Shown here: positions 57,428-64,000 of the stretch, one piece after another | How positions within the stretch are numbered: the first letter of the stretch is position 1 | Layout: each line of letters begins with the position of its first letter | Assembly (NCBI GenBank): GCA_963573315.1 | Contig: OY752141.1 | Location: 3,410,001-3,474,000 of the forward strand | Direction of reading: 5' to 3' | From: Entomortierella parvispora | Taxonomy: Eukaryota > Mortierellomycota > Mortierellomycetes > Mortierellales > Mortierellaceae | Length of the DNA stretch: 64,000 bases | Position numbers and translations under genes: made by a program | The notes under the pieces: model-generated | Database searches by the model: none | The model's input: the letters and a program-made list of their open reading frames with translations, nothing else | Told to the model about the DNA's origin: nothing

Positions 57428-59582
57428 ATGCGTATCACAACCACTTTGGTGACCATTGCCTCGGCCGTGGCCCTCGCATGCACCTCAATTGCCCAGGCTG
57501 CAGACACACCTGTCGTCGCAGGCTACCTTCTCATCAACCCTACAGATGGTCCCTCTAAGCTCAAGGCCTTGGCTGACAATGCCGCGACTATCCCCGTGAA
57601 CCGAGTTTTCCTGTCATTCGCTCGTCCCGGATTGGTTTACGTCCCTGGCTCAAACACCCTGGAGTATGTTGGATTGAACTACTCCAACTCTTCTGACTTT
57701 GGTTTCGCTGACTTGAAGTCGCGTGTCACCGCCCTCCAGGCTGGAGGCGTTGAGGTTTTCCTGTCGGTCGGAGGATGGAACTATGGATGCTTCCCTTACC
57801 TTTACACCTACTACTCAGTCGGTGGCTATGGTACGACCACGCCCAACTACTACAAGATTCAAGAAAACGGTGGATCGCTCGCTGCCTGCACAGAGGCCAA
57901 CATGTGGTGCTACACCTGCGAGCCTCAGGACCAGAACACGGTCTTGGCTGACTTTGACATCTTCCCCGAACCGTCCAACTCGAGCACCTGGCAGGCGGCC
58001 CAACAGTACATCATCTCCAAGGCTGGAGGTGACACTCCTGTTTTCCACCCTCAGATGGTTCCAGGTAAGAAGAAATGGTCGTTCGGATCAAGATCCTTTC
58101 TAAGCAATTTTTGTTTTCATCATTCCTAATCATTCCTTCATCCACCTAGGCCACTCCTGGACGGATCCCGTCAACAAGATGACCCAGCTTGTTCCTGGAA
58201 ACGATTACTTTGTCCAGCAGAAACGCGACCCTTACCAAGATCTCGTCTATCTGGCCAAGGACCTTGGTCTCGCTGGTGTTGACATTGGTGAGTGAAAATT
58301 GTGGAGTTGCGAATGCAATTGAATGTAAAAATGCAAATTAATGGCCGAGGGTGTCCGAGCGCGTGTCCATCATGAAAAAACTCCTAATTGGAATATATTT
58401 TTTTGTCTTTGATTGCCTCTTAAAGATTACGAGGAGATGTGGCACGCTGATTACTACAAGAACGGTACCTCGACCGGACCTTGGACCTCTCACCAGACGG
58501 TGTACAAGTACGCAGCCATCATGAAAGACGTCCAGCTCAACATCCAGTCCATCATGCCCACCTTGAAGCTCGCCACGGCTGCCTCGGCTGCTGGTGGTCT
58601 CTCGACCAGCTGGTGGGGTGGTAACCTCAAGAACATCTGGTACAATGTCTTCACATGGTACCCAGACCTTTACAACTTTGTTGCCACCGGCACAAACGGA
58701 GGTGGTGTCAACATCATGACCTACGATCTCTCCGACAACGAGCAGTATTATGAATGCCCAGATGCCAATACCTGCACTCTCAGCGAACAGGTTAACTACT
58801 ACATGAACTCGTACGCGGCCAACAACATGGTTGCCCATGTTGGATATGAGATTGGCATCCCCGCCTACCCTGCTTCGGACCATGACCCCACCCATCAACT
58901 GCCCCTCATCCAGTCTGAGCTCACGAGCATCTTGACTGTCCAAGGTGCTAAGGGTGGATTCTTCTGGGAGCTTTATAAGCCCGCTGGCGCGACCACAAAC
59001 CTCGATGTCACCACTGCGGCTCGTCAGATTTGCGCGGCGGCTCTTGGAGCGACTACACCTCGTTGCTCTGGCTCTATTCCTGCCCCTGGCGGCAGTGTCG
59101 CGACTCCCTCTGCCTCAGCTCCCGCAACTGTCACTGTTACCAAGACTGTTACGGTCCCAGCCTCAACAACCACGAACGGTCCTCAGCCTACCACAACCCA
59201 AGCTGCTGGCTGTTCCACAGCTGCTTGGTCTGCCACTGGAGCCTACACAGCTGGCACCCAGGTCTCGTACAATGGTCATCTGTACACTGCCCAGTGGTGG
59301 TCTCAGAACAACATTCCTTCGGCCGGTGCTCCCTGGACTGACAATGGCGCCTGCTCTGGAAACGGTGGCACTCCCACGCCTGTTCCTGGCAACTGCGGCA
59401 GCACGGCTGCTTACTCCAGCACGACTGCTTACAGCGGTGGCGCCAAGGTAACCTATGGTGGCTACATTTACACTGCCCAATGGTGGACTCAGGGCGACGT
59501 TCCCGGCTCTGCCACAGGCTCGGTCTGGACCCAGGGCGCTGCCTGCGGCGGCAACCTGCGTCGTCGTCTCTACAACCTTTAA
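57428..59582 (+). CDS. Secreted GH18 chitinase with two C-terminal CBM5-like modules
   Basis: GH18 chitinases hydrolyse chitin by substrate-assisted catalysis. Exons 57428..58064, 58150..58287 and 58426..59582 give 643 residues. Residues 1-24 form a signal peptide (ATLACTS-type hydrophobic core ending AQA). The barrel is shown by EVFLSVGGWNYG, the catalytic LAGVDIDYEEMW with D257, D259 and proton donor E261, GGVNIMTYD, IGIPAYP and the closing GGFFWELYKP. A Thr/Pro linker follows, then two tandem modules at about 520-567 and 581-628. Each has an AYxxGxxVxYxGxxYTAQWW core, typical of chitin-binding CBM5/12. A C-terminal RRR-containing tail ends the protein. The intron before 58426 splits the codon of D259. 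Roles in wall remodelling, mycoparasitism or nutrition are all possible. The catalytic domain looks as close to bacterial as to fungal GH18, but that needs a tree. Confidence 0.95.
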
Positions 59583-60623
59583 ATACTGTCGACCGAATAT
59601 AACCAAGAGAAGGAAAGAAGTAAAGGAATGTACTCTTCCGACGCGTCTCAGCTGTGCTGGACCGTCGGAAACAAAAAAAACTAAAAGAGGTTGAGCCTCT
59701 TCATCCTTTTCTTTCCTAGTAGTTATTTGTTGAATCATGTTCTCCGTATCATAGAAAATAAATATGTTTCTTTGCCCCGTATCTCGCCTATTACAACTCT
59801 ACTCTGGTCAGAAAGGATCATCACCATCATCCTATGAGATTTGGAAGAATCTGCATGATTGGACCACAACGCGGAAGGTGTGGGTCGGGGCGCTGTGCGC
59901 GGTTGGCAGCATCCCATTGTTACAGCAGGTGAACTTTTTTTTTTCTTTTGGGCTTCTTTCTTTCGAGAATCAGCGTTCTCATCTGATACGAACAACTGGA
60001 GAGACATCATTGGAAGGATGCTTCCTAGAAAGTACGTGTAACAAACGCGGTGTTTTTTTATCTTTTTTTTTCAGAGTTGAAATTTCTGGTATTTGCCTGA
60101 ACAATCACACTACCCTCTTCAACCTCGCCTCCACGAGGGATAGAAAAGTGTCTGACGTGTTGTGACGCCATCAGCAGGGGTACAAGGAATGCGACAGGGA
60201 GGACTAAGAGCAAGAATGTAACGGTCAATTGGTACAAACAATGGCCAGTGCCGAGCGCGACACATCAACAAAAAAGCCATGGTCATTCTGATCTGCAACG
60301 ACAGGCCGTGTGCCCATGCTTACCACACTTTAGCATTCCACTTTGAAGTAAATACTGTGCAGTGCTATGCTGGAGAAAGTGGATTCAAGTCAGTGTGGGG
60401 AAAGGTTTTCTTCCTGTGATCCTGTCAGCCCCTTGTACCCACGCCAACGCACCGCACATATCCTGGACTTCTTTTCTTTCCATCTGCCTCATTGTGACCA
60501 CGGATATCCCTCGCACTACATTTTCCTAGTATGACAGTGACAGACAATGTTTTCGATATCACTTTTTTTCTCTGCCAGCAATTGCCCACCTGCTTCCTGA
60601 ATACCATCAACTCTGATGAACAG
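59583..60623. other. Intergenic between chitinase and WAP-like gene
   Basis: It holds an AATAAA at 59757-59762, a probable chitinase poly(A) signal. No other gene is recognised. Confidence 0.5.
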
Positions 60624-60881
60624 ATGCTTCCAACCATTCTTGTCACCGCTCTAATCCTCACCTTGGGGATGGTCAAGTCCGAGGATCCCGAGACCTTTTG
60701 TCCAACCAGGAGTAGAATCGTGTGCTTCAGAGCAGTCAACGAGTGCTGCTCTGATGCGGACTGTCTTTCGGGCCAGGTTTGCTGCGACGAAAACTGCGGA
60801 AACAAATGCCACAGTGCAGTCTTGCTCCAGACAAATGGAGCCAAAGCCAGATTCGAAGGCTGCCAGATTACGCCTGTATAA
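60624..60881 (+). CDS. Small secreted cysteine-rich protein with WAP-like pattern
   Basis: The frame from ATG 60624 encodes 85 residues. An upstream in-frame ATG exists at 60531, but starting at 60624 places a clean signal peptide at the N-terminus (MLPTILVTALILTLGMVKS). The mature part has ten cysteines. The spacing C-x5-C-x5-CC-x3-C-x3-C in ECCSDADCLSGQVCCDENC and the following GNKC is exactly that of the C-terminal part of WAP four-disulphide-core domains, preceded by an N-terminal CP and a further C as in WAP proteins. Animal WAP proteins are often protease inhibitors or antimicrobials; a function here is inference only. It lies between a chitinase and the DUF3712 gene, with its stop 101 bases from the latter's stop. 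No intron is needed. Confidence 0.66.
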   Translation: MLPTILVTALILTLGMVKSEDPETFCPTRSRIVCFRAVNECCSDADCLSGQVCCDENCGNKCHSAVLLQTNGAKARFEGCQITPV

Positions 60882-60982
60882 TGGACCAAACAGGTACCAT
60901 CGCAGGCACATTTCAAACTCGAGACAAATATCCTCTCAGAATCCTTCTCCAAAATAAAAGCGGGAAAATCTGTACATGGTGT

Positions 60983-63900
60983 TTATTGTTGTGATGATGT
61001 CCGTGCCATCTCGGCCTCTTCCGGGAAAGTCAAGTCGACTGCATTTTGCAGCCAAGCCAGATACTCCTGACTGTTTGCCTTGTCCGGCTCTGGCCCCAAA
61101 ATAAAGTCCATCTGAGCCTCCTCCATCTCTCCCTGATCGCCACGCCGCTTCATCTTCCTGCGGAGGCCGAGGCCAAGGCCAGTGAGACTAAACTCAATCT
61201 TCATGAAGACGCCAACGTTGTCTTGGCCATATTTGATCCCGGCCGGATATCCGGCCCCGATATTCCCGCCCACCGTCGCCTGAATCTCCGCTTCCAGATC
61301 CACATAGACCATCGCACCCGTGAGCACCCCCAGGTTCTGAGGCAGGAACGATGTGATCATAAACGTCCAAAACTGGTATGAGCTTGGGATCTGGATCGCG
61401 AGGTACGGAGTTGAGCTCACCACACTGGCCGCCAACGAAAACTGCTGCTCGATACTGATATCCCCAAAGGGGAAGCCCTTCCAGGACACATTTGCGGAAA
61501 ACGTTTGAACCCAAAGTACTGTTGCCAGAGGATTCTGGATCTGGACCTGGAGCATGATCTGGTGATTGTTCATGAATTGACCCACGGTCGTATTTCCATT
61601 GCCTCCCATTACCATCCTGGCAGGCGGGTTCATCCCAGGAACTGTAGACACCATCTTGAGCGACTCCATGATCGGAGTCAGAGACACGATCGAACTCGAT
61701 GCGGCATCACCATAGATCGTAGCGGCAAAATTCGTCCCGACAATGTATTCCGTGAAAAACGCGTCCCGGAAGGTGGTATTTGCAGGGAAAAACCGAACTT
61801 GGGCGTTCAAGGGGTTGGACCCTGGTACCAGTTTCAAGTCTGGGATCAATACATCTCCAACGTACTCGGTCTGGCTGTCAATCGTACATTGAATGTGCAG
61901 TGTTGCTGGTCCGGCTTCGACTGCAAAGATGGAAGGGTTGTCGATCAACACTGTGGCATTGATTGTTACATAATTGGGATTGCCATCCACCACCAAGATA
62001 TTGCTCAATACTGGCTTCATAGCCTTGAAGTTGATTCCTGGAAGGCTAAGAGTCGTGTTGAACGGAACCACGATATTGACCTCGCCCAGAGACGTCACCG
62101 CTGTGCTTTGCGCGCTTCCCAAGATCCCAAAAGATGCGCTCTCCTGTTGGGCGACGGCGATCAAGAACTCGCCAAACATATCATGGGCGTTGGCACGGAT
62201 AGGCAAAGGCGAAGTCGGCAAGGTGAAAGAGATGTTGTTGTGGGCCATGTCAGAGTTGGTCTCGTTCCAGACCGCGGTGGTGATGTCTGCCAAAGGAACG
62301 CTTTCGTAGGCTAGAGTCAAGACTGCGTTGCTGATCGCAGTAATGTTCATCGAGATGTTGAATGGTAACTGGTAGACTGCAGCAATGGAGGAAGAGGAGG
62401 CTGTAGGTGTCCATGGTTGGTCAGGCGTCATCACCAAGTTGAGGTTGGCAATATCAATTTCTTTGATGAAATCCATGGGCGTCGGGGGCAAGAGAGGGAT
62501 GGACATCCTTGTGGAGACAATGGCGGCCGTCATCCATGAGATTGCATTGACGCCATCCGGTAGTACAGAGACACCTTGTCCGTAGGCGGTGCTTGGGACG
62601 TTGGCGAGGTAGTTTGAGATCATGCTTGACAATTCCTGCAAGGACTGTTGACTGGTTTGTCGAAGGATTGTCCCTTCGAGATCCAAGATCGTGGGCTGAC
62701 CTCCCACCAGAGTTGCGTTCCTGGCAATGATACGACCGAGATAGGCTGTTTTGAGATACATATCAATAGTCAAAGTTCCGAGGGACATGCCAATGGGTGA
62801 TGGGTTAGGGATAGAGACTTTGATAGAGGCCAAGGCGCCAGACCCGTCTGGAGCATCCGACGGGATAGTGAACGCGAGGATCTTGAGATCTGAAAAGTTA
62901 TTCAAGCCTAATAGCGACACAAAAGAGTTAGGAAGGACAAGAACAAGTCCAATCAGGGATGCTCCAGCAGTCTCACGCACGTACCATCGAGGTTTAACGA
63001 CTTGTCCAGGCTGAGGCCCTTGATTGTTCTACCGATGACTTTCACATCAATGTCGGCCGTAATCCTCCAGAGGAAGCTCTCTGAGGCCATCTACATGGGG
63101 GGGTTGCAGGTGAAACCGATGAGCAATTTCTTTGTGTTTCCTTTCCTTCATTAGCCGCAATAAGTATGAAATGACGACCGTTGGCGACAACAAACAAAGC
63201 GTTGGGTGGAGAGAAAAGAGAGAGTACAAAAACAAGTTTCTGCGGATAAACGAGAAGAAGTGGACCGTGTGTATTTTCCCATCGAGACCTTTTATGATTT
63301 ATCTTACCATGACTTTTGCAAATTCTCCAAAGAGAGCTGGGTCCTCGATTTGGAAGGTCGTCTGCTGAGTAAACTCTGCCTTCGCAAAGGCTTTTTTCTC
63401 GATCGTGCCCAACTGCATCGTGCCCACCTGCGGCTGCGAGGTTCCCGACTGAACCCAAAAGACGTTGACCGGGGCTTGGAACTCGACCGTAGCAGCAAAG
63501 ATCGAAGGGATGCCCACAATAGCCGCATCGACCGAGACTTGGATACTCCTTTCTTGAGGATGGGTCATGTTCATCTGCAGAATCTGCATTGTGCTCGAGT
63601 TCATCACGAGCTGGGCCACCTTGGGGATGATCACGATCAAGAGTAATGGTATAAAAATGGCGAGAAAGATGATGGTCGAAAGTACGCAGATCCCCCAGAA
63701 CTTTTTGCGCTTGTAGAACGGTTTTGGGTAAGGGCGCTTGGCAGACTCGTATTCATGTTCATAGTCCTCAAAAGAATCACTGTTGTCATCCTGAATAAAG
63801 ATATCAAGAGCTTTCACAGATTTCTCTTCCTTGATTTTGGTTATTGGGGATTGAGGGCGAGAGTGTTGCTTTTTCTCGGAAAAATCAGTGGTGGCGGTGG

Positions 63901-64000
63901 GACGAGACGATGACTCTGTGGAGAGAAAGGAGAAAAAAGAGGTCGGTCTGCTGGCTGTCTCTGAATGACTGCTGTCATGGTCCTGATATTCTGTTTCGTC
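60983..64000 (-). CDS. DUF3712 vacuolar-type membrane protein (Tag1-like), 5' end beyond window
   Basis: Minus-strand exons 63308..64000, 62985..63090 and 60983..62907 join in frame to at least 907 residues. The frame stays open to the window edge, so the true start is outside. A Ser-rich cytosolic N-terminus with an acidic patch (FIQDDNSDSFEDYEHEYES) is followed by one membrane helix, GICVLSTIIFLAIFIPLLLI, and a long lumenal region of beta-rich repeats with many N-glycosylation sequons (for example NTT, NIS, NVS). Segments such as GTMQLGTIEKKAFAKAEF and MVSTVPGMNPP are typical of fungal DUF3712 proteins, which include the yeast vacuolar membrane protein Tag1 (YLR173W), reported to act in terminating autophagy. 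Family assignment is good; function by homology only. Confidence 0.85.

Overview
The window is eukaryotic DNA, almost certainly from a filamentous fungus of an early-diverging lineage (Mucoromycota, most likely Mortierellomycotina; the lineage is inference). The signs are intron-rich genes with short introns (mostly 70-110 bases, GTRAGT donors and YAG acceptors), fungus-specific proteins (inositol phosphorylceramide synthase, eisosome Pil1, DUF3712 protein, Ral2-like kelch protein, Ran1/Ksp1-type kinase), and an SMG1 kinase, which S. cerevisiae lacks. Long pyrimidine-rich tracts lie upstream of most genes. I found no tRNA, rRNA, CRISPR array or intact transposon.

Layout, left to right: the 3' part of a RAV1/rabconnectin-3 gene (+, 22-4993); a stand-alone MoaC molybdopterin enzyme (+, 5223-6176); a 4.9 kb gene-poor stretch leading to an orphan membrane-anchored protein (+, 11052-12965); chaperonin subunit CCT6 (-) with a start codon split by an intron; inositol phosphorylceramide synthase AUR1 (+); a KXD1-like protein and a 144-residue orphan (-); an FkbM-type methyltransferase (+); a decayed gene (about 23560-25540); ribosomal protein eL24 (-); a 1663-residue kelch/BTB protein (+).

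The centre, 35244-49273, holds two large nonsense-mediated decay genes head to head: UPF2 (-, 10 exons) and SMG1 (+, 20 exons, 2330 residues ending in kinase and FATC domains). They share a roughly 0.7 kb intergenic region. Both act in the SURF/DECID surveillance step, so this arrangement suggests co-expression of the pathway.

To the right follow a Pil1/Lsp1 eisosome protein (+), a Ran1/Ksp1-like kinase (-), a 3.6 kb region without a convincing gene, a secreted GH18 chitinase with two C-terminal chitin-binding modules (+), a small secreted WAP-like cysteine-rich protein (+), and a DUF3712 vacuolar-type membrane protein (-) that runs off the right edge.

The most notable observations are the divergent UPF2/SMG1 pair, the recurrent placement of introns inside or within two bases after start codons (CCT6, SMG1, RPL24), the lack of an in-frame ATG for UPF2, a four-fold motif repeat in RAV1, the free-standing MoaC, and the WAP-type fungal peptide. 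Exon borders were derived by hand from splice consensus plus reading-frame continuity; borders may be off by a base or two.
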